A stretch of DNA of 64,000 bases. Origin: Bacteroidota bacterium. Its GTDB lineage: Bacteria > Bacteroidota > Bacteroidia > Palsa-965. The DNA lies in contig VBWE01000011.1 in assembly GCA_006218065.1 (NCBI GenBank), forward strand, positions 118,624-182,623, given 5' to 3'. A program made the translations under genes and the position numbers. Of this stretch, positions 34,061 through 41,858 are shown one piece after another; position 1 is the stretch's first letter, and each line of letters opens with the position of its first letter. Below the pieces are notes generated by a model that was given only the letters and a program-made list of their open reading frames with translations, made no database searches and had not been told where the DNA came from.

Positions 34061-35074
34061 TCAGTTCATTTGCTGCAGCAGGTTATATGCTGCGCGCATT
34101 TTCCGGAACACCCCGGATGCTTCGTCAAAACTAAGTGTTTGCTGCCCGTCTGAAAATGCTTTTTCCGGGAACTGGTGCACTTCCATGATCACACCGTCCG
34201 CTCCCGACATCACGGCCGCGAGGGCCATCGGCTCCACATGCTCGCGCAAACCGATGCCGTGCGAAGGATCGACGATGACGGGCAAATGTGATTTTTCGCG
34301 GAGAATCGGCACCGCGTTCAGGTCAAGCGTATTGCGGTATTCCCGTTCGTAGGTACGGATGCCTCTTTCGCAAAGCATGATCTTTTCGTTCCCGTTCGAA
34401 AAAACATATTCGGCGGAAGCGAGCAGTTCTTCGATCGTTCCCGACATGCCGCGCTTGAGTAAAACAGGCTTCCCGCATTTGCCGAGTTCGTCCAGCAGGT
34501 TGAAGTTTTGCGAATTCCGCGCGCCCACCTGGAACACGTCCACGTAATCATACATCTCCGCCACCTGCGCTACCTGCATCACTTCCGTCACGATTTTGAT
34601 CCCGTGTTCACGGCAGCGCCTGGAAAACATCTTCAGTCCTTCGATACCGATCCCGCGAAAAGAATACGGCGAGCTGCGCGGTTTGAAAACACCGCCCCGC
34701 ATGATGCGCACATCGTTCGCGACGAGAAATTCCACCGTACGTTCTACCTGCTCTTCGCTTTCAATCGAACAGGGACCGGCCATTACGGCGAGTGAACCGC
34801 GGCCCACCTGCACGCCGTCACCGAGATCGATAACGGTATCTTTTACTTTCCACTGGCGCGAAGCCAGTTTGTTCACATCCGTTACCCGGTGCACATCTTT
34901 TACTCCCGGCAGGTTCCCGATGCGGCGGATATCGAATTCCTTTTTCCCGACGCAGACAAAGTAACGGCCGCCGTTGGTGCTGACTTCGTTCACCTGGTAC
35001 CCGATAGCCCGCACTTCGGCATGTACCTGTTCCAGTATATTTTCGGAAAGCGCGTCACGCAACTGAATGATCAT
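34061..35074 (-). CDS. aroF: DAHP synthase, type Iβ with N-terminal ferredoxin-like domain
   Basis: A 337-residue enzyme for the first step of the shikimate pathway. Residues 1-75 form a ferredoxin-like regulatory domain ([38 protein letters not shown]). The barrel has AGPCSIESEEQV, GGVFKPRSSPYSFRG, LLKRGMSGTIEELL and the metal site VDPSHGIGLREHVEPM with DGVIMEVHQFPEKA. In Thermotoga-type enzymes this N-domain binds Tyr or Phe, so feedback is likely. The ATG at 35072-35074 is used; longer in-frame starts read through trpA. It overlaps the trpA end by 20 nt. The symbol is generic, since the paralogue class cannot be named from sequence. Confidence 0.9.
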   Translation of the reverse strand: MIIQLRDALSENILEQVHAEVRAIGYQVNEVSTNGGRYFVCVGKKEFDIRRIGNLPGVKDVHRVTDVNKLASRQWKVKDTVIDLGDGVQVGRGSLAVMAGPCSIESEEQVERTVEFLVANDVRIMRGGVFKPRSSPYSFRGIGIEGLKMFSRRCREHGIKIVTEVMQVAQVAEMYDYVDVFQVGARNSQNFNLLDELGKCGKPVLLKRGMSGTIEELLASAEYVFSNGNEKIMLCERGIRTYEREYRNTLDLNAVPILREKSHLPVIVDPSHGIGLREHVEPMALAAVMSGADGVIMEVHQFPEKAFSDGQQTLSFDEASGVFRKMRAAYNLLQQMN

Positions 35075-35855
35075 GATTTTCTTTTTTGACGGATTGAACA
35101 AAAGATTGAACCGCCTGCATGATGTCCTTGTTTTCCGCCAGGCTGCGGATAAACGCACTGCCCACAATGGCCCCGGAGGCAAAGCCGCAGGCCCGGGTAA
35201 ACGTTTCCCGGTTATGAATACCGAAACCGATGAGCGAAGGATTACGCAATTTCATCGCACGGATACGTTCGAAATAAATTTGCTGTTTTTCCGAAAACGA
35301 ATTCCGTGAACCGGTAGTCGCCGAATCGGAAACGAGGTAAACGAATCCGCCGGACAGGTCGTCGATCCTGCGCACCCGTTCTTCCGATGTTTGCGGAGTG
35401 ATTAAAAAAATAATGTGCAGACCGTATTCCGCAAACATCTCCTTGTATTCTTCCTCAAACATATCCGGCGGAAGATCGGGCAGGATCACCCCGTCGATCC
35501 CGGATTCCCGGCAGGAGCGGCAAAAATTTTCCATCCCGAACTGCAATACCGGGTTGAGATAACCCATCAGGATCAATGGCATGGATATTTTTTTCCGCAC
35601 ATCGCGAAGCTGGCTGAAAAGCAGCCGCATACTCATCCCGTTCTTCAGCGCCGCACTGCTGCTTTGCTGGATAACAGGTCCGTCGGCCAGCGGATCGGAA
35701 AACGGAATCCCGATTTCCACCATATCCGCTCCGCCCGCCTCGAGCAGTTCCAGCAAAGGAAGCGTATCATCGCGTTCGGGAAATCCCGCGGTAAAATAAA
35801 CGGACAGGATTTCCGCATGCTTTTTTTCAAACAACAAGTCGATCCTGTTTTTCAT
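35055..35855 (-). CDS. trpA: Tryptophan synthase alpha chain
   Basis: A 266-residue TIM barrel that cleaves indole-3-glycerol phosphate. The catalytic glutamate lies in [26 protein letters not shown] sequence (about residue 48) and the second acidic residue in GVILPDLPP. The flexible loop [14 protein letters not shown] and the phosphate loop [10 protein letters not shown] are intact. It overlaps trpB by 4 nt and the DAHP synthase gene by 20 nt. Confidence 0.95.
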   Translation of the reverse strand: MKNRIDLLFEKKHAEILSVYFTAGFPERDDTLPLLELLEAGGADMVEIGIPFSDPLADGPVIQQSSSAALKNGMSMRLLFSQLRDVRKKISMPLILMGYLNPVLQFGMENFCRSCRESGIDGVILPDLPPDMFEEEYKEMFAEYGLHIIFLITPQTSEERVRRIDDLSGGFVYLVSDSATTGSRNSFSEKQQIYFERIRAMKLRNPSLIGFGIHNRETFTRACGFASGAIVGSAFIRSLAENKDIMQAVQSFVQSVKKENHDHSVA

Positions 35856-37033
35856 GACGGCAGGTATTTCATGTAAGTCTCCAGGTCTTTATCACCGCGG
35901 CCGGAGAGATTGAGCACGACGGTATCCTCTTTTTTAAATTGCAGCTGGTCCAGCGCAGCCAGCGCATGTGCGCTTTCCAGTGCAGGAATAATTCCTTCGA
36001 GACGCGTGAGCAGGAATCCCGCCCGCAAAGCGGCTTCGTCGGTAGCGGAAAGAAAAATCCCTCTTCCCGATTCAAAAAGATGCGCATGCACCGGCCCGAT
36101 GCCCGGGTAATCCAGTCCCGCGGAAATACTGTGCGGCTCAATGATCTGCCCGTCTTCCGTTTGCATAAGCAGCGTTTTACTGCCGTGAATAATACCCGGT
36201 TTTCCCAGCGTGGTCGTCGCAGCGGAAAAACCGGAACCGATTCCTTTCCCGGCAGCTTCAACGGCAACGAGTTTCACTTTTTCATCATCCAGGAAATGAT
36301 AAAACGCACCCGCCGCATTGCTTCCTCCGCCGACGCAGGCGATTACATAATCCGGAAGTTCCGACCCGGTTTGTTCTTTCAACTGCACGCGGATCTCTTC
36401 GCTGATGATACTCTGGAAACGCGCCACCATGTCCGGGTAAGGATGCGGCCCGACAACCGAACCGATAATGTAATGCGTGTTCCCGGGATTATTGATCCAG
36501 TCGCGGATCGCTTCGTTGGTTGCGTCTTTCAGCGTTTTACTGCCGGAACATGCGGGGACGACTTTTGCACCGAGCATTTTCATCCGCGCCACGTTCGGAG
36601 CCTGGCGCTGAATATCCACCTCGCCCATGTACACGATACACTCCAGGCCCATCAGCGCACATACCGTTGCTGTCGCCACGCCGTGCTGGCCTGCGCCGGT
36701 TTCGGCAATGATTCTTTTTTTCCCGAGACGCTGCGCGACAAGGATCTGCCCGATGGTATTGTTGATTTTATGCGCGCCGGTATGATTCAGATCTTCCCGC
36801 TTCAGGAAAATCCGCGCACCATATTGCTGCGACAATCGTTTCGCTTCATATAACGGCGAAGGTCTGCCGACATAATGTTTCAGCAAATGGTGAAACGCTT
36901 CGCGGAAAGCAGGCTCAGCCATAATCTCCAGGTAGCGGCTGCGCAACTCTTCCACGTTCGGGTAAAGCATTTCAGGAATAAATGCTCCGCCGAACTCACC
37001 ATAAAATCCTTTTTCAGAAACCTGGTAATTCAT
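35852..37033 (-). CDS. trpB: Tryptophan synthase beta chain
   Basis: A 393-residue PLP enzyme that joins indole and serine. The PLP lysine is in [14 protein letters not shown] (about 87) and the phosphate-binding glycines are in [30 protein letters not shown] is intact. This is the TrpB1 class that pairs with TrpA. Its start overlaps trpF by 20 nt and its end overlaps trpA by 4 nt, so the whole block is tightly packed. Confidence 0.96.
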   Translation of the reverse strand: MNYQVSEKGFYGEFGGAFIPEMLYPNVEELRSRYLEIMAEPAFREAFHHLLKHYVGRPSPLYEAKRLSQQYGARIFLKREDLNHTGAHKINNTIGQILVAQRLGKKRIIAETGAGQHGVATATVCALMGLECIVYMGEVDIQRQAPNVARMKMLGAKVVPACSGSKTLKDATNEAIRDWINNPGNTHYIIGSVVGPHPYPDMVARFQSIISEEIRVQLKEQTGSELPDYVIACVGGGSNAAGAFYHFLDDEKVKLVAVEAAGKGIGSGFSAATTTLGKPGIIHGSKTLLMQTEDGQIIEPHSISAGLDYPGIGPVHAHLFESGRGIFLSATDEAALRAGFLLTRLEGIIPALESAHALAALDQLQFKKEDTVVLNLSGRGDKDLETYMKYLPS

Positions 37034-37661
37034 AAGCAGATGGTTTTACCGAGCGTATAAAACGTTTGATATGCTCTACATTTTTTTTCCCGGGATAAAT
37101 TTCAAAACGGCTGTTGATATCGCATCCATAGAGTTGCGGGTGTTCCAACCGGAGCAGGTCGGCGGCATGATGCGCGGCAATTCCGCCGCTCACGAAAAAC
37201 GGGAGGTAATTCGTGTACTGCATCAGCATATCCCAGTTGTAGCGCAACCCGTTTCCGCCGGGATTACTGCCGGCAGCATCAAAAAGAAAAAGATCGCAGC
37301 TTTCGAGATACGGCGATGTTTGCCCGTCAAAATCAAAATCCTCACCGATGCGGAATGCTTTGATCACCCGGAAACGTTCGCGAAGCGCTGCACAGAATTC
37401 CGGCGTTTCCTCCCCGTGAAGCTGGATGGCATCAAGGCCATACTGTTCGGCTGTTTCAAGGATCTCTTCTGCGGATGCGTCAACGAAAACGCCGGTTTTT
37501 CTGATCGTTCTCGGCAGCAGTTTCAGTATTTCCGCATCGAGCGTGTACGCAGCGCAGCGCGGCGATCCCTGGAAAAAAATAAAACCAAGGTAATCCGCGC
37601 CCGCACCGCCCAGCGACAGAATATCATCCGTTTCACGCAAACCGCATATTTTGATTTTCAT
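37014..37661 (-). CDS. trpF: Phosphoribosylanthranilate isomerase
   Basis: A 215-residue TIM barrel. [11 protein letters not shown] carries the catalytic cysteine (residue 5) and [20 protein letters not shown] the catalytic aspartate and phosphate loop. [16 protein letters not shown] is the second phosphate site. Length is normal for monofunctional TrpF. It overlaps trpC by 4 nt and trpB by 20 nt. Confidence 0.94.
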   Translation of the reverse strand: MKIKICGLRETDDILSLGGAGADYLGFIFFQGSPRCAAYTLDAEILKLLPRTIRKTGVFVDASAEEILETAEQYGLDAIQLHGEETPEFCAALRERFRVIKAFRIGEDFDFDGQTSPYLESCDLFLFDAAGSNPGGNGLRYNWDMLMQYTNYLPFFVSGGIAAHHAADLLRLEHPQLYGCDINSRFEIYPGKKNVEHIKRFIRSVKPSAYELPGF

Positions 37662-38467
37662 ACTCCCGCTTTTTTACTGTTCGACTTCTGAATGGAACTG
37701 GCAAACCGGGCGCAGGTCTTGCCGGGATTCGCAGTCTTCATGAACGACTCCCCGATAAGAAAACCGCTGAACCCGTTTTGCCGCAGTTTTTCGATCGCCG
37801 CGGGAGAATCGATCCCGCTTTCCGCAATTTTAACCAATGCCGGCGGAATCTTCTGCGCAATTTCTATCGAACGCTCGAAGTTGACCTGGAACGAATGCAG
37901 GTCGCGGTTGTTGATCCCGAGCAGGTGAACATCGGGGCTGATTTTATCGAGCTGGTCTTCGTTGTGCAGTTCGAGTAAAACTTCCAGGCCCAGCGAAGCG
38001 GCGAGCGCAGCGAGTTTATTGATTTCCGCCGCAGTCAGCACTTCCGCGATCAGCAGCACCACATCCGCCCCGATTGACTTCGTTTCAATCACCTGGTATT
38101 CGTCGATGATGAAATCCTTACGCAGGATGGGGCAGTAATTGAACTTTCGCGCAATTTCCAGGTCGCGGGAAGCGCCGCCGAAAAACCGGGTATCCGTAAG
38201 TACCGAAAGCGCGGCGGCGCCGGCCTGCATGTACCCGATCGTCGTTTTTTCCACGGACGCGTATTCATTGATCATGCCTTTGGAAGGAGAGCGGCGTTTG
38301 AACTCCGCGATAATTCCGCCCAGGTCCTCCCGGCCGAGGTAATGGCGAAGCGAAACCGGTTTCGTTTCAAAGAATACGCTGCGTTCGAGCAGTTTCACCG
38401 GGTAAAGCGAACGGCGTTCTTCCAGTTCGTTTTTTTTGTGCGCGATAATTTCTTCCAGGATAGTCAT
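37658..38467 (-). CDS. trpC: Indole-3-glycerol phosphate synthase
   Basis: A 269-residue monofunctional TrpC. It has GGIIAEFKRRSPSKG (catalytic Glu and Lys), ILRKDFIIDEYQV (catalytic lysine), and LLGINNRDLHSFQVNF with VKIAESGIDSPAAI near the end. The ATG at 38465-38467 (MTILEEIIAHKKNEL) is chosen. A longer frame to 38680 reads antisense-like sequence through trpD. It starts 1 nt past the trpD stop. Confidence 0.94.
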   Translation of the reverse strand: MTILEEIIAHKKNELEERRSLYPVKLLERSVFFETKPVSLRHYLGREDLGGIIAEFKRRSPSKGMINEYASVEKTTIGYMQAGAAALSVLTDTRFFGGASRDLEIARKFNYCPILRKDFIIDEYQVIETKSIGADVVLLIAEVLTAAEINKLAALAASLGLEVLLELHNEDQLDKISPDVHLLGINNRDLHSFQVNFERSIEIAQKIPPALVKIAESGIDSPAAIEKLRQNGFSGFLIGESFMKTANPGKTCARFASSIQKSNSKKAGV

Positions 38468-38468
38468 A

Positions 38469-39467
38469 TCATGATGCATTGACGGAAATGAGTTTTTTAA
38501 ATTTTTCTTTTGCCCTGCCGGATGCGAGAGATTCTTCGGCGGCGGAAAGACAGTCGCCGAATGAAACGTGCACACCGGCACACTGAAGCGCCAGCGCGGC
38601 ATTGGCAATAACCGCCTTGTTTTGCGGAACAGTGCCTTTGCCGCTGAGCACCCCATCAAAAACAGCGGCAGCGGATTCAACCGTGCTTCCGCCGTATAAA
38701 TCGACCTGCCTGATCTTCTCCGATCGGAAGTCTTCGGGCTGCATAAGCGACTCGCCGGAATTACGGATCACTTTCGCGGGACCGGTGAGCGAAATTTCAT
38801 CATACCCGTCGAGACTATGCACGATCACGAAATTTTTCCCCGATTGCTGGTACTGGTAATTATAAAGCCGCGCAAGCTCCAGGCTGAACACGCCGGCCAG
38901 CTGGTTCTTCGGCCGGGCGGGATTGACCATCGGGCCAAGCATATTGAAAAATGTTTTCACGCCGAGCCGGTGCCTTACCGGGGCTACGTTCTTCAGCGCG
39001 GGATGAAACAAAGGCGCGTGCAGAAAACAAACTCCGCCCGATTCGATTTCGTGCTGCAGCTTTTTTTCATCGTTGTGAAAACGGTAGCCGAAATATTCCA
39101 TCACGTTGGATGACCCGCTCGCAGAAGAAACGCCGTAGTTTCCGTGCTTGGCGACATATCCGCCCGCCCCGGCCACCACAAAAACGGCCAGCGTGGAAAT
39201 ATTGAACGTATTTTTCGCATCACCGCCCGTTCCGCAAAGATCGATCGTATTGTACGCCGAAAGATCTACAGGAACACAAAGTTCCAGCAGGGCATCCCGG
39301 AAACCGGTGAGTTCATCCGGCGTGATGCTGCGCATGAGGTAAACCGTCAGGAACGCCGCCATTTCACTTTCGTTGTACCGGCCCTGCGATAAATTCACAA
39401 GCACTTCCCGTGCCGTTTCGCGGTCGAGGTGCTTGTGATCGAAAAGCCGGTTCAATATCGTTTTCAT
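38469..39467 (-). CDS. trpD: Anthranilate phosphoribosyltransferase
   Basis: A 332-residue enzyme that transfers the phosphoribosyl group from PRPP to anthranilate. The PRPP/Mg motif TIDLCGTGGDAKNTFNIST is at about 77-95, with KHGNYGVSSASGSSNVMEYFG following and FFNMLGPMVNPARP in mid-protein. Length is normal. Separated by 3 nt from trpG. Confidence 0.95.
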   Translation of the reverse strand: MKTILNRLFDHKHLDRETAREVLVNLSQGRYNESEMAAFLTVYLMRSITPDELTGFRDALLELCVPVDLSAYNTIDLCGTGGDAKNTFNISTLAVFVVAGAGGYVAKHGNYGVSSASGSSNVMEYFGYRFHNDEKKLQHEIESGGVCFLHAPLFHPALKNVAPVRHRLGVKTFFNMLGPMVNPARPKNQLAGVFSLELARLYNYQYQQSGKNFVIVHSLDGYDEISLTGPAKVIRNSGESLMQPEDFRSEKIRQVDLYGGSTVESAAAVFDGVLSGKGTVPQNKAVIANAALALQCAGVHVSFGDCLSAAEESLASGRAKEKFKKLISVNAS

Positions 39468-39470
39468 CGG

Positions 39471-40043
39471 TTAGTGTTCTATAAAATTTTTCAACAGTTT
39501 TTCGCCGTGTTCCGTCAGGATCGACTCCGGGTGAAACTGCACGCCCGTTACATCGTACTGCCTGTGCCGCAGCGCCATGATACGCCCGGTTTCGTCGCGT
39601 GCGGTAATATCCAGCTCGGCAGGGAACTGTTCATTTTCGACAATCCAGGAATGATAACGGCCTGCGGAAAATGTTTCGGGCAAACCATCAAAGAGATAAC
39701 CTGCGTTTTTTTCCACGAAAACCGGTGTCGCCACGCCATGAAAAACCGTTTTCATGTTCACGAGTTTTCCTCCGAACACCTCGGCGATGGCCTGGTGACC
39801 GAGACAAACGCCGAATATGCTTTTTTTCGAAGCGTACTGCCTGATGAGCGGGAGAAGCAAACCTGCTTCCGAAGGAATTCCCGGGCCCGGCGAAAGAATG
39901 ATCTTGTCGTACTGATCCACTGCATCCAGCGTGATGCGGTCGTTACGGTAAACGTCGGCTTTCACATCGCTTACTTTTTCAACCAGGTGAACCAGGTTGT
40001 AGGTAAACGAATCGTAATTGTCGAAAACGAGTATTCGTTTCAT
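39471..40043 (-). CDS. trpG: Anthranilate synthase component II (glutamine amidotransferase)
   Basis: A 190-residue class I amidotransferase that supplies ammonia to TrpE. The N-terminal RILVFDNYDSFTYNLVH, the nucleophile in IFGVCLGHQAIAEVFGG (about residue 80) and the His-Glu site in TGVQFHPESILT are all present. The ATG at 40041-40043 gives this canonical start. It begins 4 nt after the trpE stop. It could also serve para-aminobenzoate synthase, as in some bacteria; no pab genes are in the window. Confidence 0.94.
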   Translation of the reverse strand: MKRILVFDNYDSFTYNLVHLVEKVSDVKADVYRNDRITLDAVDQYDKIILSPGPGIPSEAGLLLPLIRQYASKKSIFGVCLGHQAIAEVFGGKLVNMKTVFHGVATPVFVEKNAGYLFDGLPETFSAGRYHSWIVENEQFPAELDITARDETGRIMALRHRQYDVTGVQFHPESILTEHGEKLLKNFIEH

Positions 40044-40047
40044 AAGG

Positions 40048-41502
40048 TTATTGTGGTTGAACGATATATTTTTCGGCTTTTGCATTTGCAAAAAGTCGCG
40101 GAGCCTTATCCAGAGCGGCGCGCAGTGCGTTCAGCTTATGGCTTACTTCCATCAGTTCCGATTGCGGTTCCGACTGCGCCACAATTCCCGCACCAGCCTG
40201 GTAAGTCAGCGTATTCTGTTCGCTCAGGAACGAACGGATCACGATCGCGTGATTAAAATCGCCCCCGAAGCCCGCGAAACCGATGCAGCCTCCGTAAAAA
40301 GAACGCGACACGTTTTCGTACCGGTCTGCCAGTTCCATCGCTTTGTATTTCGGCGCGCCGGTGAGTGTTCCTGCCGGAAACGTATCGGCCAGCAGGCGGA
40401 AAGGCCGATCGCTGTTTTCCAACTTGCCGCTCACTTTAGAAACAAGATGGATCACGTGCGAGTAATATTGAATTTCACGGAATGAATCTACCTGTACTTC
40501 ATTTGAATGACGGCTCAGGTCGTTCCGGGCCAGATCGACCAGCATCACGTGTTCGGCGTTCTCCTTCGGATCGAGCAGCAATTTTTCCGCCAGTGCACGA
40601 TCGGCCTGCTCGTTTCCTGTCCTGCGGAATGTACCTGCAATCGGGTGAATGATCGCTTTTCCGCCGTCGATCTGCAACTGCGCTTCGGGCGACGAACCGA
40701 AAATTTTGTAACTGCCGTAATCGAAATAAAAAAGGTAAGGCGAAGGATTGATGGAACGCAAAGCCCGGTAAACATTGAACTCGTCGCCGGTAAAGGTGCG
40801 CCGGAACCGGCGCGAAAACACCAGCTGGAAAACATCGCCACGGCGGCAATGTGCGCGGGCTTTATCAACCAGTTCCAGGTATTCGGCATCCGTGAAGTTG
40901 GAACTTTCTTCACCCTGCAAAGCAAAAGGAAATACCGGGATATTTTTATTCCCGATCAGCGTTTCTATTTCTTCCGTCTCCGGGTTTTCGCCGTCGCACA
41001 GGTTCTCGCAAATAAACAGCCGGTCGTAAAAATGATCGATCGCAATCACGTAACGGAACAGGTCGTAACGAAGTAAAGGCAAATTGCTTTTCGTTTCCCT
41101 GTCGCGCAGGCTGATCGTTTCGAAAGCCTGCACGGCATCGTAGCTGGTGAACCCGAACAACCCTGCAGCCGCTTTCACCGGGACTTCACCTTTCAGTTCA
41201 AATGAACGGAGATATTCATCCAGCGTTCCCGGGATTTCAGCGCGTTCAATGGAAGCAGTTTGCGCGGCTTCACCCGGGCAATTCAGCGTCCGGGAAAATC
41301 CGTTATCGGTTTTCTCCACCCGGATTCCGGCCACCGGTTTCACGCAGATGAACGAATAGCTGTTCTGCGCCGCATGCGAATCCGAACTTTCCAGCAAAAG
41401 GCAACCGGGAAAACGGTCGCGAAGCCGGAGGTAAATACCCACAGGCGTTACCGTATCGGCAGGCAGTTCTTTACAGCGGATTTGTATTTCAATCTTTTTC
41501 AT
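40048..41502 (-). CDS. trpE: Anthranilate synthase component I
   Basis: A 484-residue chorismate-utilising enzyme. GCLLLESSDSHAAQNSYSF near the N-terminus contains the LLES-type motif that binds tryptophan for feedback inhibition. The catalytic half has QLVFSRRFRRTF, IAGTFRRTGNEQAD, ADTFPAGTLTGAPKYKAMEL and YQAGAGIVAQSEPQ. The ATG at 41500-41502 (MKKIEIQIRC) is chosen. A GTG at 41518-41520 would lie inside the tRNA-like gene. The leader upstream carries a WWW peptide, a terminator, a structured element and a tRNA(Trp)-like sequence ending 13 nt before this ATG, with AAGAAGAAA as the only ribosome-binding tract. Confidence 0.95.
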   Translation of the reverse strand: MKKIEIQIRCKELPADTVTPVGIYLRLRDRFPGCLLLESSDSHAAQNSYSFICVKPVAGIRVEKTDNGFSRTLNCPGEAAQTASIERAEIPGTLDEYLRSFELKGEVPVKAAAGLFGFTSYDAVQAFETISLRDRETKSNLPLLRYDLFRYVIAIDHFYDRLFICENLCDGENPETEEIETLIGNKNIPVFPFALQGEESSNFTDAEYLELVDKARAHCRRGDVFQLVFSRRFRRTFTGDEFNVYRALRSINPSPYLFYFDYGSYKIFGSSPEAQLQIDGGKAIIHPIAGTFRRTGNEQADRALAEKLLLDPKENAEHVMLVDLARNDLSRHSNEVQVDSFREIQYYSHVIHLVSKVSGKLENSDRPFRLLADTFPAGTLTGAPKYKAMELADRYENVSRSFYGGCIGFAGFGGDFNHAIVIRSFLSEQNTLTYQAGAGIVAQSEPQSELMEVSHKLNALRAALDKAPRLFANAKAEKYIVQPQ

Positions 41503-41515
41503 TTTCTTCTTTTTG

Positions 41516-41586
41516 CACACACTGCAGGACTTGAACCCGCATCAACAGGTTTGGAGTCAGTCATGTTACCGTTACACCAAGTGTGT
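41516..41586 (-). tRNA. tRNA-Trp-like gene (anticodon CCA) inside the trp leader
   Basis: A 71-nt cloverleaf on the minus strand. Acceptor ACACACT/AGTGTGT (7 perfect pairs), discriminator G as in bacterial tRNA-Trp, U8, D-arm GTGT-AACGGTA-ACAT with the GG pair, loop CTCCAAA with anticodon CCA, and T-arm GCGGG-TTCAAGT-CCTGC are all present. The anticodon stem is poor: ACTGA against CCTGT leaves U-U and A-C mismatches. CCA is not encoded. It lies after the trp attenuator and ends 13 nt before trpE, so it should be on the trp mRNA. It may be a working tRNA, a decayed one, or a regulatory tRNA mimic. Confidence 0.7.
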
Positions 41587-41597
41587 AAATATTTACG

Positions 41598-41719
41598 ATG
41601 AGGTCTCCGGAACAAGAAGTTCGAGGCGGACGAACGGCTGAAAAGCGGAGTCTGCCTGGGGCAGATGAGCATTTTCGGCCGGAGTCCAACGACGAAATTC
41701 GCCGTTCGGGAGACCTCAT
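41598..41719. ncRNA. Structured element between trp attenuator and tRNA-Trp-like gene
   Basis: A 122-nt segment closed by perfect 11-bp arms atgaggtctcc (41598-41608) and ggagacctcat (41709-41719). A nested perfect 8-bp helix lies within (cgaacggc 41631-41638 with gccgttcg 41701-41708), together with two small hairpins: GAAC-aagaa-GUUC, and UCUGCC-ugg-GGCAGA on the plus strand, loop CCA on the minus strand. A further helix (GCUGAAAA/UUUUCGGC) has a G-U pair if read on the plus strand but an A-C mismatch on the minus strand, a slight hint of plus-strand function. It starts right after the terminator U-tract. It contains no convincing ORF. I do not recognise the family. Confidence 0.55.
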
Positions 41720-41724
41720 AAAAA

Positions 41725-41755
41725 AACGGGGCCTGCTGTTTCAGCAGACCCCGTT
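41725..41755 (-). terminator. trp attenuator terminator
   Basis: Minus strand AACGGGGTCTGCTG-aaa-CAGCAGGCCCCGTT, a 14-bp stem with one G-U pair, followed by seven U in all. It lies 41 nt after the WWW leader peptide stop. An antiterminator partner is not obvious by eye. Confidence 0.88.
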
Positions 41756-41795
41756 GCGCGTGTACTATGTATAGTTCGTCAACAACAAAGCGGCA

Positions 41796-41858
41796 TCATC
41801 CAGCAAGCTGATTTGCTTCTGTATGCCACCACCAATGTTTGTTGATAATCGTTTTCAT
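41796..41858 (-). CDS. trpL: trp leader peptide with three tandem Trp codons (20 aa)
   Basis: A 20-codon frame that begins MKTIINKH, has WWW at residues 9-11, and ends HTEANQLAG with a TGA stop. Three TGG codons in a row in so short a frame, 14 nt after a promoter and 41 nt before a strong intrinsic terminator, show ribosome-mediated attenuation of the trp operon. The frame overlaps the 3' tail of the frameshifted hisB reading frame by only 4 nt. Confidence 0.92.
   Translation of the reverse strand: MKTIINKHWWWHTEANQLAG

Noticed and set aside
35075..35182. 36-residue N-terminal extension of the DAHP synthase
   Set aside because: It lies inside trpA in another frame; the family start MIIQLRDAL fits the ATG at 35072-35074.
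41591..41695. Hammerhead ribozyme on the plus strand (GATGAG and GACGAAA look like parts of the core)
   Set aside because: The CUGANGA core is not present (only CGAUGAG and CAGAUGAG), and the GAAA is not placed after a stem II of the right form.
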